Shown: positions 18,003 to 26,336 of the stretch, one piece after another | Position numbering within the stretch: the first letter of the stretch is position 1 | How the letters are laid out: each line of letters starts with the position of its first letter | NCBI RefSeq assembly: GCF_002005465.1 | Contig: NZ_CP014691.1 | Span: forward strand, 2,116,501 to 2,180,500 | Length of the DNA stretch: 64,000 nt | Direction of reading: 5' to 3' | Origin: Neoasaia chiangmaiensis | GTDB taxonomy: Bacteria > Pseudomonadota > Alphaproteobacteria > Acetobacterales > Acetobacteraceae | Made by a program: the position numbers and the translations under genes | The notes under the pieces: model-generated | What the model was told of the DNA's origin: nothing | What the model saw: the letters and a program-made list of their open reading frames with translations, nothing else | The model's database searches: none

Positions 18003-18353
18003 ATGAATGTCTCAATACAGGATCGGATCGACTCGCTCGCGGCATGGGAAGCGCGGCCGGGCGCGCTGGATATTCGCGTGGGCACGGTCGTTCAGGCGGA
18101 ACAGGAGGCGGGAGCGGTTCGTCTGTGGATCAATTTCGGCCCTGAATTCGGCCAGCGTCGCTCCAGTCTGCGTCTTTCGTCACGATATGATCTGCAAGGA
18201 CTGGTTGGCAGCCAGGTCTGTGCTGTGGTTAATCCGCGTCCGCACGGTGCCGCGTTCGACGAGGTGCTGACGCTTGGCATGACCGATTATGTCGGCGAGA
18301 TCGTATTGATACGCCCCGACCAGCGCGTGGCGGATGGAGGAAAGTTGTTCTGA
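18003..18353 (+). CDS. CsaA-like tRNA-binding domain protein
   Basis: 116 residues of a single OB-fold tRNA-binding domain, related to CsaA/YgjH. Visible: DIRVGTVVQAE near the N-terminus, RSSLRLSSRYDLQGLVGSQV, VVNPRPHGAAFDEVLTLGM, then VLIRPD and VADGGKLF at the end. Members act as dimeric RNA-binding or secretion-related chaperones; the role here is not known. The TGA overlaps the ATG of gpt by one base. Confidence 0.88.
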   Translation: MNVSIQDRIDSLAAWEARPGALDIRVGTVVQAEQEAGAVRLWINFGPEFGQRRSSLRLSSRYDLQGLVGSQVCAVVNPRPHGAAFDEVLTLGMTDYVGEIVLIRPDQRVADGGKLF

Positions 18354-18835
18354 TGGCCACGAATTACGCCACGGTGACATGGGACCAGTTGCATCGCGAT
18401 GCGCGCACGCTCGCATCCGCCCTGATGCCGCGCGGTCCGTTCAAGGGAATCGTCGCCGTCACGCGCGGCGGCCTGATTCCGGCCGCGATCATCGCGCGCG
18501 AACTGGATTGCCGTCTGGTCGAGTCCATCTCGGTCGTCAGCTATTCCGGCGAGAGCAACGAGGACCAGAGCGTGCCGGTCGTCGTCAAGCCCGCCACGGC
18601 GGCCGGGGACGGCGAGGGCTTCCTGATCATCGACGATCTCGTCGATTCCGGCGAGACGGCGAAGGTGGTGCGCGATGTGCTGCCGAAAGCGCATTTCGCC
18701 TGCCTGTATGCCAAGCCCTCCGGCCGGCCGCATACCGATCAGTATGTGATGGAAGTGTCGCAGGATACATGGGTGTTGTTCCCGTGGGATACGGCGCCGC
18801 TGTTCGTGCCGCCGCTGGCGCGTCAGGGCAACTGA
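18353..18835 (+). CDS. gpt: Xanthine(-guanine) phosphoribosyltransferase
   Basis: 160 residues. PRPP motif IIDDLVDSGETA and the upstream VAVTRGGLIPAAIIARELD loop are diagnostic for Gpt of the type I PRTases, and RPHTDQYVM matches the family. It salvages guanine and xanthine to nucleotides. It is coupled to the preceding CsaA-like gene by a TGATG overlap and followed by tRNA-Pro. Confidence 0.93.
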   Translation: MATNYATVTWDQLHRDARTLASALMPRGPFKGIVAVTRGGLIPAAIIARELDCRLVESISVVSYSGESNEDQSVPVVVKPATAAGDGEGFLIIDDLVDSGETAKVVRDVLPKAHFACLYAKPSGRPHTDQYVMEVSQDTWVLFPWDTAPLFVPPLARQGN

Positions 18836-18914
18836 TCCCCAGGGCGGAAAAATTGAAAAAATTCGCGCGGGAGCCATTTCGCTTCGGAGTCCGATGAGAT
18901 AGGTTCCGCGCGTT

Positions 18915-18991
18915 CGGGGCGTGGCGCAGCCTGGTAGCGCGCTTGTTTTGGGTACAAGAGGCCCCCGGTTCGAGTCCGGGCGCCCCGACCA
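18915..18991 (+). tRNA. tRNA-Pro (TGG)
   Basis: 77-nt cloverleaf with encoded CCA; acceptor CGGGGCG/CGCCCCG, anticodon TGG in a TTTTGGGTA context, T arm GGTTCGAGTCC. Confidence 0.96.
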
Positions 18992-19019
18992 CTTCTCCCG
19001 CTTATCCGCGGCTGGGTAA

Positions 19020-19096
19020 GCGCCCTTAGCTCAGTTGGATAGAGCAACAGCCTTCTAAGCTGTGGGTCGCTGGTTCGAATCCAGCAGGGCGCGCCA
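19020..19096 (+). tRNA. tRNA-Arg (TCT), prophage integration target
   Basis: 77-nt cloverleaf with encoded CCA; acceptor GCGCCCT/AGGGCGC, anticodon loop CTTCTAA giving TCT. The phage integrase gene begins 82 bp downstream and points toward it, the standard layout for integration into a tRNA 3' end; the tRNA is left intact. I found no repeat of its 3' end elsewhere in the window. Confidence 0.96.
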
Positions 19097-19178
19097 GATT
19101 TCCGTTATTTCCTGCGTCAAAAAGTTGGCAGGGTTTGCAGATGGTTTGCAGTGCACTGTTGGTAGGTTGCCAAACCGT

Positions 19179-20375
19179 TCACATCAGTCGGCCACGTGTG
19201 GCGGCGATTGAGACAACTTTGCTCGTCGTCCTCTCCTGATGTTTCTCCCATGCTTCCATGCCGGCTACCGCCACTTCGGTGCGTCTGGGCAGATAAGTGT
19301 CAATGATGCGCTGACAGTAATCGATGCCATGCCCGGAGATCGCGGCGATTTGCGGAGTCGTCGCTCCTGCCTCGGCAAGGCGAACAATACCTGTGCGCCG
19401 AAGGTCACGCCGCTGCCGATGCTGTGCGCTGAGTTCCTGTCGGACCTCTTCCTTGCTTTTCCCGCATTTGAACAGTTCGCGTGCGTGCGCCAGGCCGAGG
19501 CGGCCCATGACCTGATCCCACGCCCGGGCAAAGTTGCGATTCGCCCAGACCTTCCCTGTCGGGCTCGGGACCAGCAGTTGCAGCGGAGCTGGTCCTATTC
19601 GAGCTGTGATGACACCGGCCTGTTCAAGGTCCTCGCGCGTAAGCTCAGCGAGCCGTCTTTGAATATGCGGCACAAGCCTCGTGTGCACAGGGACATCCAG
19701 CAGCGCGCCGGTTTTCGCCTGGCGCAATGCGATGAACATGCGACCGTCACGTTGCGAGATCCGTGCGGCGTCCATCGCAAGGACGTCACTTGGTCTTTGG
19801 ACCGTGTAGAGCAGAAGCAGGTAGGCGAGCTGAAGGGTAGGGCGCGCGCGCTCCAGAAACGCGTCCTCCATGCGATAGCTCCATATCTCAGTGCGACTTG
19901 CGATGTGCAAGCGCCCAAATCTTTCGGCAACATTGTCGGACACGAGGCCACTGTCCTTCGCGCGGCCAAGCAGGATTTGCAGCAGAGAGAGCACCTGGTT
20001 CGCTTTTCGCGGCGTAACGCTCAGGCGTTCGCGAATCGCCAACACGTCCTGCCGAGTGATGGCGCGTGCTGGAATATCTCCCCAGTCTTCCCGCATCCGA
20101 TCGAGATAGCCGCGGTAAAGGATCTGCGTCGTCTTTCGCAGCGACCGATAAGATTCGGATTTAAGATAGTCGACGATCAGCGCGGCGATGCTGCCGGTTT
20201 GAACGCCGGCAGCCTGCAAAGGCGAAATGGACAGTTGCGCAAGGCTTTCGAGCGCGATTGCGCGGTCGTGCCCAAGGAAGCGCTTCGTTTTCCGGTCATA
20301 GAAATATTCAATGGTGGTTCCGTCGCTGCGACGTTTCCGCACCACGTTGAGGCCGGTTCTGCGAGAGGGTGGCAT
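19179..20375 (-). CDS. int: Phage integrase (tyrosine recombinase)
   Basis: 398 residues. A SAM-like N-terminal binding region (about 50-150, SLRKTTQILYRGYLDRMRED) precedes the catalytic domain. The box I Arg is in VQRPSDVLAM; box II reads RRDLRRTGIVRLAEAGATTP, then ISGHG and the nucleophile Tyr in DTYLPR. Box II normally begins with His (HxLR); here that position is Arg. Last gene of the leftward operon, overlapping the preceding helix-turn-helix gene by 68 bp, and next to the tRNA-Arg target. Confidence 0.92.
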   Translation of the reverse strand: MPPSRRTGLNVVRKRRSDGTTIEYFYDRKTKRFLGHDRAIALESLAQLSISPLQAAGVQTGSIAALIVDYLKSESYRSLRKTTQILYRGYLDRMREDWGDIPARAITRQDVLAIRERLSVTPRKANQVLSLLQILLGRAKDSGLVSDNVAERFGRLHIASRTEIWSYRMEDAFLERARPTLQLAYLLLLYTVQRPSDVLAMDAARISQRDGRMFIALRQAKTGALLDVPVHTRLVPHIQRRLAELTREDLEQAGVITARIGPAPLQLLVPSPTGKVWANRNFARAWDQVMGRLGLAHARELFKCGKSKEEVRQELSAQHRQRRDLRRTGIVRLAEAGATTPQIAAISGHGIDYCQRIIDTYLPRRTEVAVAGMEAWEKHQERTTSKVVSIAATRGRLM

Positions 20376-20670
20376 TCATTTTCTCCGCTAGAGAGGGTTT
20401 GCCGGATTCCGCAGAAACGGGGGCGCCGGTTGCAGCCGGCGTCCCCACCCCGAGAGCAGAATCACGGTCCGCATAGGCATCGAGCAGACTCCGGTCCCAG
20501 GTCAATCGTCCGCCCTTTCCGCCGCGTAGGCGCGGGGGTGGCCACCACCCTTGGCTGACTTCGAGATCAAACGTGCCTTCGCCGACGCCGACGTAGAGCG
20601 CCGCAAGGCTTTTGCTCAGATATCTGGGCCAAAACGGTAGGTTTGCTTCCCGCTTTGCTCTTTCACTCAT
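20308..20670 (-). CDS. Small helix-turn-helix protein, excisionase-like
   Basis: 120 residues. The central part (SLAALYVGVGEGTFDLEVSQ followed by GWWPPPRLRGGKGGRLTWD and RSLLDAYAD) looks like an AlpA/excisionase winged-helix domain; the C-terminal 50 residues are low-complexity and overlap the integrase start. Its place directly before int suggests a recombination directionality factor (inference from position). Confidence 0.6.
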   Translation of the reverse strand: MSERAKREANLPFWPRYLSKSLAALYVGVGEGTFDLEVSQGWWPPPRLRGGKGGRLTWDRSLLDAYADRDSALGVGTPAATGAPVSAESGKPSLAEKMNATLSQNRPQRGAETSQRRNHH

Positions 20671-20706
20671 GCGCGACGTCCTCCGGTGGCCTGCACTCGC
20701 GGTCAG

Positions 20707-21186
20707 TCATGGCGCGCATCCTTTACTGGTCTTTCCGTTATTCTGGCCGTCAGGGGATACGCCGCAGAACTCTTTCCAATGCCGCCACCCGTTAGGGCAG
20801 GCGAAACCCCACTCACGGATGCGTGGCCCGGTGACGAAGATCGTCCAGACCGGGATATCGAAGGCTCCCCTGTCGTTGCGCACGCCACTCTCAAGCAATT
20901 CTACGCGGTGTAGCGCAGCGGCACGACCAAAACGCAGTCGCCACGGTTTGCGCCAGAATACACCTGCGGGTGTATGCTCAAGGTATCCTGGACCGGAGAT
21001 GATCAGGCTGCACCACCACCACGGATGATCATGCAAAGCCCGGTCATCATCGGACCGGCAGAAGTGATGCAGATAGATGTTGAACCATCGGTTGCGAGGG
21101 ATCAGCCACCATCTCCGAAGATAAGGCCTGTCCTGGTCGTCTCCGATGACGAAATCAGGAGCGCGGCGAAAGCGATCCAAGATCAT
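20707..21186 (-). CDS. Cupin-like phage protein
   Basis: 159 residues from the ATG that overlaps the previous stop (ATGA). His-rich core YLHHFCRSDDDRALHDHPWW, GYLEHTPAG and LHRVELL resembles the double-stranded beta-helix metal-site pattern (HxH...H) of small phage cupin-like proteins. A dioxygenase or isomerase role is unproven. Part of the coupled leftward operon. Confidence 0.55.
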   Translation of the reverse strand: MILDRFRRAPDFVIGDDQDRPYLRRWWLIPRNRWFNIYLHHFCRSDDDRALHDHPWWWCSLIISGPGYLEHTPAGVFWRKPWRLRFGRAAALHRVELLESGVRNDRGAFDIPVWTIFVTGPRIREWGFACPNGWRHWKEFCGVSPDGQNNGKTSKGCAP

Positions 21187-21428
21187 CCTTCCCCTCCCTG
21201 CGTCGGTGCGGATGCGAGGGCGGACGTTTGGATCATGATCGGCGGATGAGCCGCTCCCATTATCCAAACCTCAACACTTCCTCCGCGATTAAGCATTTCG
21301 AGTTCTGCAGGCGTTGGCTCCCAACGACTGACGAAACAGCCGTCGATGCGCTTGATATGAAGGTCGCGAACGTCCGGGGCATTTCCACGCATAATTCTGT
21401 CAGCACCTTCGATGCGTAGCGGGATCAT
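21183..21428 (-). CDS. Small phage protein of unknown function
   Basis: 81 residues with an ordered core FVSRWEPTPAELEMLNRGGS and VEVWIMGAAHPPIMI. Joined by ATGA overlaps to both neighbours. The last 12 or so residues (ALASAPTQGGEG) are nearly the same as the end of the next upstream gene product (ALASASTQGDGE), encoded by a duplicated 30-bp segment. No function assigned. Confidence 0.6.
   Translation of the reverse strand: MIPLRIEGADRIMRGNAPDVRDLHIKRIDGCFVSRWEPTPAELEMLNRGGSVEVWIMGAAHPPIMIQTSALASAPTQGGEG
21194..21223 (-). repeat. 30-bp direct repeat, copy 1 (3' end of the 81-residue gene)
   Basis: 29 of 30 bases match 21436-21465. Both copies encode the same C-terminal tail in two consecutive genes. 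Confidence 0.8.
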
Positions 21429-21982
21429 TCACCATCTCCCTGCGTCGATGCGGATGCGAGGGCGGCGCGAATAAGGTCCGGCGTCCGTGACGCAGAGTCG
21501 TTTGTCTCAGGGTCAGGCATTCGAATAAAGCCGAACTCGATACCGTTCGTTATGAACTGGTCAGCCGCACGCAACGCCTTCACCAGCCGCGCGATCTTCT
21601 CCGCGCTGTCGTCGGGCGGTGCAGGGCGCGTGTAGAGGGGGACAGAGAAGGGCGCGCGTTCCTTTTTTCGCATTTCACCGAATACATTTGGTCGGTCAGG
21701 GTGTGAGCGAAACCATTCAATGGTTCTTGCTGTCGTCCACGCAAAAGCCTCCACACCCCGCGCGGCTTCCGCTTCGGATCGGGCGCGGGCATTCCAGTTG
21801 CTGACAAAGTTCTCCTTGAAGCCAAACTCAACGTTTCCGCTGGCTAGGCACCTCGTGCAGCAAATGCACGAGCCTCCTGCGTTCTCGCCCTCGGCGATAT
21901 CAACACGCTCGGCTTCACCGCCACAAAACGGACACGGCAGAAGTCCTTCCCGCGTCCGGGTCGGCGTTTGGTTGTTGGTCAT
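21425..21982 (-). CDS. Lar-like zinc-finger protein (restriction alleviation family N-terminus)
   Basis: 185 residues from the ATG at 21982 (ATGA overlap upstream). The N-terminus has GLLPCPFCGGEAERVD, then CICCTRCLASGN and WNARA, the pattern of the Lar restriction-alleviation family (two CxxC pairs). Lar of Rac prophage reduces type I restriction; small Lar-like domains in phages may have other roles. The C-terminal two thirds (NVFGEMRKKERAPFSVPLYT, RTPDLIRAALASASTQ) are a separate helical region. Confidence 0.65.
   Translation of the reverse strand: MTNNQTPTRTREGLLPCPFCGGEAERVDIAEGENAGGSCICCTRCLASGNVEFGFKENFVSNWNARARSEAEAARGVEAFAWTTARTIEWFRSHPDRPNVFGEMRKKERAPFSVPLYTRPAPPDDSAEKIARLVKALRAADQFITNGIEFGFIRMPDPETNDSASRTPDLIRAALASASTQGDGE
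21436..21465 (-). repeat. 30-bp direct repeat, copy 2 (3' end of the Lar-like gene)
   Basis: 29 of 30 bases match 21194-21223; see that entry. Confidence 0.8.
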
Positions 21983-22449
21983 GGGTAGGTCACCGTTACT
22001 AGCGCCGGCCAGTCCCCAATGCCCCATTTCTCTTTTATTCCGAGTGGGTGTTTATCTTCTCGTATGCGCGAAGGAACCGACCAACTTCGGCCCGGTGTGG
22101 TTCCTAAAAGACTCCATCCAGACGCACGAAGAGAAGCGCCTCCCTCTTCCGGGAAGATGAAGGTGCAGGCTCGCACGTAACCAATAGAGCGCGCTGCTCG
22201 CCAAGATGCGCCGTAAAGGAACGAACACGCATTGCGCGTCCCATCCGTGCATAGGCGCGTAACCTCAACCGTTAAGCCGTCATCGTCCCGTCGAGCCGAG
22301 GGGCGACCGACAACGCAAACGCCAACTACTTTACCTTCCGCATCGCGAGCGCCGATGCCAAATAGCCACCCGACCGGGCGCTTATGGTGCCGATGGATAG
22401 CGTCAATCATGGCGAACGCCTGCGCCTGCTTGACCGGGAAAGCGATCAT
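21979..22449 (-). CDS. XF1762-like phage protein (GNAT-like fold suspected)
   Basis: 156 residues. FAMIDAIHRHHKRPVGWLFG, VGVCVVGRPSARRDDDGLTV, EVTRLCTDGTRNACSFLYGA and GGASLRASGW match the phage XF1762-type family, which resembles a minimal N-acetyltransferase. Substrate unknown. ATGA overlaps on both sides. Confidence 0.7.
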   Translation of the reverse strand: MIAFPVKQAQAFAMIDAIHRHHKRPVGWLFGIGARDAEGKVVGVCVVGRPSARRDDDGLTVEVTRLCTDGTRNACSFLYGASWRAARSIGYVRACTFIFPEEGGASLRASGWSLLGTTPGRSWSVPSRIREDKHPLGIKEKWGIGDWPALVTVTYP

Positions 22450-22988
22450 ACTCCCGATCCCTTCATCTGGCGGATGGCGGCGGCGCACTTCGACGTGACA
22501 ATCACGAAACCCGCGCTCCACTTGCCGTCATCAAGTCGATCACAAACCCGCGCCGCATCTTCCAGCGCCTTCCGCCGTTCATCCGCGCGAATGGTCGCTT
22601 CGTCTAAAGCGGGCGCTTGCGGGGCCGTTAATGGGCGCACGAAGTGGAGAATCATTTCGGCGTCTTCCGTGTCGAAGGCGCTCGCGAGCGTCCAGCCGCC
22701 ATCAGCGACCCAAGCCGGTAGTTCCACCTTGGCCACGTCCTCACGCGACAACGACTCTCCACGCTCCCAGTCCCACTCTTCGGATAGAGAACGGCTTTCG
22801 ATGCCGAGATAGGTCAGCACGGACGCTATGTGGCTTGGTTCCCAATCCTCATCGAACATCCGCTCGAACCGTGCACATGGCGGCCCATCCGGGAGCCCAA
22901 CGTCCTGAATATGCCATTCATATGAACCAACCGACGGTTGAGCGCTCAGCTGCTCAGTCGGGGCCTCGTCTCGTTGCTGGTCGTTCAT
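22446..22988 (-). CDS. Phage protein of unknown function
   Basis: 180 residues from the ATG at 22988. Acidic and soluble-looking (YEWHIQDVGLPDGPPCARF, ERMFDEDWEPSHIASVLTYL), with a C-terminal helix LEDAARVCDRLDDGKWSAG. No motif recognised. Translationally coupled on both sides in the leftward operon. Confidence 0.6.
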   Translation of the reverse strand: MNDQQRDEAPTEQLSAQPSVGSYEWHIQDVGLPDGPPCARFERMFDEDWEPSHIASVLTYLGIESRSLSEEWDWERGESLSREDVAKVELPAWVADGGWTLASAFDTEDAEMILHFVRPLTAPQAPALDEATIRADERRKALEDAARVCDRLDDGKWSAGFVIVTSKCAAAIRQMKGSGV

Positions 22989-24478
22989 GGCACGTCTCCC
23001 GCCAGCCATGACGGCATGCGTTTCGGCACGGAATTGCCGACCAGGCGCATGCCTTCCGTTTTCGTCAGGGGTCTAATCTCGCCGCCGATGTTGACCCACG
23101 TCGGCAGGCGCAACTCATGGGCTGCCGCAGCTTCGCGCACGTCCAGCATCCGCATGGTGATGTCGGTAATCGCATAGCTTGCGCTCCCGATTTCCACACC
23201 GACGACGCCGAAGCGGGCCAGAGTCGTCAGCGCGTGCAATGGCTCGCGCGCATCCTGGTGCTGTGATCCCTGGCCATAGTATTTGGTCAGGAAAGCGCCA
23301 ACGCATGCGATATGGCGGCCGCCTGACGTAACGGTCGGAAGAGGATCCTCGATATCGGCCGACTGGCTGGTGCCGCGCAGGTGAGCGAGCGTTGCGGCCG
23401 TCAGCTGCTGCTGCGTGCCACGCGATGTCAGCGTCGAGAGAGGGTCATTGAGATCCGTGCCGACGACGCCTTGGTCGACCGTGAAGTTGTGCTGCGCCAT
23501 CCACGCGGAGACGACCGACAGTTCGCCACGGTGCGCGCCCGTGATCGTCGGCAACGGCTCTGTCGTATCATAAGCCCGAGGTGCCCCCGTGTGTGTAATC
23601 GGCATGATGAACGGACGCGGGTTTTCGAGAATGTAGCGCCGCAATCCATGCGCGATCCGCCGCTCGGTATTCGGGCGAAGCGGACGCGGCCGGTTGAAAA
23701 TGCTGCGCATCGGGATCGACCAGTCGATGATCGTGTGAGCGCCGACCCATGGTCGCAGACGCTCGCTTTTGGCGCGATCGCGGGGCGCGTGCGTGCGTTG
23801 CGGCCAGGCGATCGGCAGGGCGTCGTAACGGACAACGGCAAACCATCGGCGCCGCGTCGTCGGAACACCGAAATCCGCGCAGCACAGGTCGCGATCTTCA
23901 TATTCACCGCCCAGCTGGCGAAGATGGCGGACAAATGCCCGAAAGCTCTTGCCCGTCCGGCGTTTGTCGCGGACCAACTGCTGGAGATGGCGCGGCACCC
24001 GCTCGCCACGCGCCGCAACAGTGCCGTCGAGCTTGACGACACGTCCGGTCGTGCGGTCGCGCTTGGCGATCAGCGGCCCCCAGCCACGGATCTCGCGCAC
24101 GTTCTCCATCATGACGATACGTGGACGCACCTTTCCGACCCAGCGGCATACCTGCCACGGCAGAGAGCGCACGCGCGCACTGCGCGGCGCACCACCTTTC
24201 GCGACAGAGTGATCGCGGCAATCCGGGCTGGCCCAAAGGACGTTGACGGCCCGCCCGCCTGTCGCTTCCAGAGGATCGACGTCGAAGATGTCGCCTGTGA
24301 CGTGGCGTGTGTGCGGGTGGTTTGCAGCATGCGCCGCGATCGCCACTGGGTCGTGGTTGCACGCGACATGAACCGGGCAGCCAGCGTCTTCCAGGCCTTC
24401 GCATGCACCACCGAGCCCTGCGAACAGGACCACGGTGATTTCGGCGTCGAGCGCCCATTGTGTGGAGACGTGCTTCAT
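22985..24478 (-). CDS. DNA cytosine-5 methyltransferase
   Basis: 497 residues. Motif I FAGLGG (19-24), motif IV SPDC (84-87, the PC dipeptide altered to DC as in a known phage/MTase subgroup) with RDHSVAKGG after it, motif VI ENVREI (125-130). The C-terminal half has at least four spaced xPLxTxTxxG motifs (EPLPTITGAHRG, DPLSTLTSRGT, DPLPTVTSGGR, EPLHALTTLAR) and the LPTWVNIGGEIRPLTKTEGM block ending in GNSVP. Probably protects phage DNA from host restriction (inference). ATGA overlaps on both sides. Confidence 0.9.
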   Translation of the reverse strand: MKHVSTQWALDAEITVVLFAGLGGACEGLEDAGCPVHVACNHDPVAIAAHAANHPHTRHVTGDIFDVDPLEATGGRAVNVLWASPDCRDHSVAKGGAPRSARVRSLPWQVCRWVGKVRPRIVMMENVREIRGWGPLIAKRDRTTGRVVKLDGTVAARGERVPRHLQQLVRDKRRTGKSFRAFVRHLRQLGGEYEDRDLCCADFGVPTTRRRWFAVVRYDALPIAWPQRTHAPRDRAKSERLRPWVGAHTIIDWSIPMRSIFNRPRPLRPNTERRIAHGLRRYILENPRPFIMPITHTGAPRAYDTTEPLPTITGAHRGELSVVSAWMAQHNFTVDQGVVGTDLNDPLSTLTSRGTQQQLTAATLAHLRGTSQSADIEDPLPTVTSGGRHIACVGAFLTKYYGQGSQHQDAREPLHALTTLARFGVVGVEIGSASYAITDITMRMLDVREAAAAHELRLPTWVNIGGEIRPLTKTEGMRLVGNSVPKRMPSWLAGDVP

Positions 24479-25230
24479 GCTGCATTCTCCTGCCGCGCGG
24501 CGTCAATATTTCGCTGCTCGACCGTGAACGTCAGCGCCCAGACCCACGGGTTTTCGGTCCATGCATCTGGCCCGTGGATTTCGGCCCATATGGTTCGAAA
24601 CCAACTATTGGGCGATCCCCAATAGTTCCCCGCATATTGCGCGCCTTGCACCTCGACGGCTCGACCGGATCGTAAACGGATGCATCCCTCGCTCTGTGCA
24701 TCTTCCTCGCTGATGTCCTGCAACCGCTGCGCGCGAATGTAGCTGACGGTGAGCGTCAACCGGCTGGCGGCGCGGGGCATTAAGATCGACGGCTTCCATG
24801 GCGGACTGTCGCGCGTTTCCTCACGATCGGGGTCGAACCAGCGGCCTACGTTGTCCGTCGCGCGATAGAAGATTTTTCTATCTCCGACGGGCATGTCATT
24901 GTCGTCATAGTCAAATCCGGGATACCACGTCTCTCGGACCCAGAGACGATCGCCAGGAACGCATGGCGCTCTGCCAACGCTTGGGCCGCATCGGTCATCT
25001 TGCGACCACCAGCACCAATCTCGCGTCATGCCACGAGGATTCTGAGGCGTGCAGCGCGCACCGCAGTATGAATCAATATAGGGGTGTGGATGCCTCTGAA
25101 CATTGTCTGGGTGGACACCGCCAGCATACGCGGCGGGCTGAACCTTCATCACCCGACGTGTCTGCGTCTTCCGACCTTCCAAAAGCGCGCGGATCATCGG
25201 ACCGCTGAAGAGTATCGGTTTGTCGGTCAT
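24475..25230 (-). CDS. Phage ASCH-like / morphogenetic-type protein
   Basis: 251 residues. The N-terminus PILFSGPMIRALLEGRKTQT with RRV and PGDRLWVRETW further in are the hallmark of a phage family with an ASCH (PUA-like) fold, proposed to bind nucleic acid or modified bases. C-terminal LTVSYIRAQRLQDISEEDA and PWVWALTFTV fit the same family. Four Cys in the middle may bind metal. Function unproven. Confidence 0.7.
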   Translation of the reverse strand: MTDKPILFSGPMIRALLEGRKTQTRRVMKVQPAAYAGGVHPDNVQRHPHPYIDSYCGARCTPQNPRGMTRDWCWWSQDDRCGPSVGRAPCVPGDRLWVRETWYPGFDYDDNDMPVGDRKIFYRATDNVGRWFDPDREETRDSPPWKPSILMPRAASRLTLTVSYIRAQRLQDISEEDAQSEGCIRLRSGRAVEVQGAQYAGNYWGSPNSWFRTIWAEIHGPDAWTENPWVWALTFTVEQRNIDAARQENAA

Positions 25231-25448
25231 GCGTAGACGCTCCCCTTTTCGGTGAGGTCGATGTGGACGCGGCCGTTGGGCCCGGGGGCGACGTCAGCCA
25301 GGCGCGAAGAACGATGGCAGATGACCACGCATTCCTTGCTGCGCACGGCATGCTGGCGGGCAATCTTCTCCGCGCCTCGATAGTCGTCGGAGCGTTCGAC
25401 CAGCTGGCCTGTCTGTCTGTAGACGGCGAACATACGGCGCTTCTTCAT
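25227..25448 (-). CDS. Small basic phage protein of unknown function
   Basis: 73 residues from MKKRRMFAVYRQTGQ at 25448, where ATGA overlaps connect it to both neighbours. It ends in GPNGRVHIDLTEKGSVYA. No family recognised. Confidence 0.55.
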   Translation of the reverse strand: MKKRRMFAVYRQTGQLVERSDDYRGAEKIARQHAVRSKECVVICHRSSRLADVAPGPNGRVHIDLTEKGSVYA

Positions 25449-25642
25449 CGGCGTGGTCTTCCGCCCAGACCGGTGTTGCCCGCGGCCAACACAGAGGGTC
25501 CGCTGGGCGTTACCGCCCCGATTGCCGCTTTCCACGTCGCGTCCGAGATGCGCATGCCAGCCAAAAGACCGATCGTGAAAATCACGATCGCGGATATGAT
25601 GACCCAGAAGCATTCTCCCGAGTCCCAGAAGCCTTCCATCAC
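25445..25642 (-). CDS. Small single-pass membrane protein
   Basis: 65 residues with one helix, ECFWVIISAIVIFTIGLLAG, then a hydrophilic tail. ATGA overlaps on both sides place it firmly in the leftward operon. No function assigned; superinfection exclusion is possible but unsupported. Confidence 0.55.
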   Translation of the reverse strand: MMEGFWDSGECFWVIISAIVIFTIGLLAGMRISDATWKAAIGAVTPSGPSVLAAGNTGLGGRPRR

Positions 25643-26040
25643 TTCTGCTCTCCCGGCCGGGCGGCGAACGCGAGATGGCGCAGTGCAAGGACCTGGCGCT
25701 GGATCCAGAGCTCAAGCGGCGATGCAGGCGGCACATCAATCGTCTCGATCTGCGCTGCCACAGATGGTGTCGGCGGAATCAGGCGCAGAGGCACTTTTGG
25801 ACGGGTGCGGTCGAGCATATCGACGAGCTCGTCCTCCAGCTGCAGGGCGGAGTTGCGATAGGCATTGTAGGAGCCGACATTCGGCTTCTGCAGGGCCTCC
25901 TCGGCTCGTTGTCGGCAGAAGCGGGCGCGCATTTGCAGGTCAAGAAGTTGCGCCTGCTGTTCTGGCGTGCGGTTAGAGATCATCTCACGGAATGCCTGGT
26001 CGGTCAGTCCAGCCAGGCGCGGGTGAATTCCATAGGTCAT
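25639..26040 (-). CDS. Phage protein of unknown function
   Basis: 133 residues from MTYGIHPRLAGLTDQAF. Mostly helical (MISNRTPEQQAQLLDLQMRA, NAYRNSALQLEDELVDMLDR), possibly coiled-coil. No motif recognised. ATGA overlaps on both sides. Confidence 0.6.
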   Translation of the reverse strand: MTYGIHPRLAGLTDQAFREMISNRTPEQQAQLLDLQMRARFCRQRAEEALQKPNVGSYNAYRNSALQLEDELVDMLDRTRPKVPLRLIPPTPSVAAQIETIDVPPASPLELWIQRQVLALRHLAFAARPGEQK

Positions 26041-26336
26041 GACAGGGCATCTCCGGACGCGCTGCGCTGCGCGACGTTGTCGACGACGAGAATGGGTGAG
26101 GCGATCTGCCGGCATGGCGCGCGGGACCGGACACGGTCAGCGAGGGCACGGGTCTCCGCGACATCGGCTTGAGAAAAGCCCGCGCAGACGGCCATATCGG
26201 CCAGTTCGTCCAGCCAATCCGCGAACATGAGGGCGTTCCACGGCAGCAGGATCGACTGGGCGATGAGGCTTTCAGCCTTCGCGACAATCTGCGGCGGTGT
26301 GCGGAAGACGGATTGGGGCGCTGCACCGGAAGGCAT
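26037..26336 (-). CDS. Phage protein of unknown function
   Basis: 99 residues from MPSGAAPQSVFRTPPQ, overlapping the previous gene end as TAATG. Helical (FADWLDELADMAVCAGFSQA). No motif recognised. Confidence 0.55.
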   Translation of the reverse strand: MPSGAAPQSVFRTPPQIVAKAESLIAQSILLPWNALMFADWLDELADMAVCAGFSQADVAETRALADRVRSRAPCRQIASPILVVDNVAQRSASGDALS

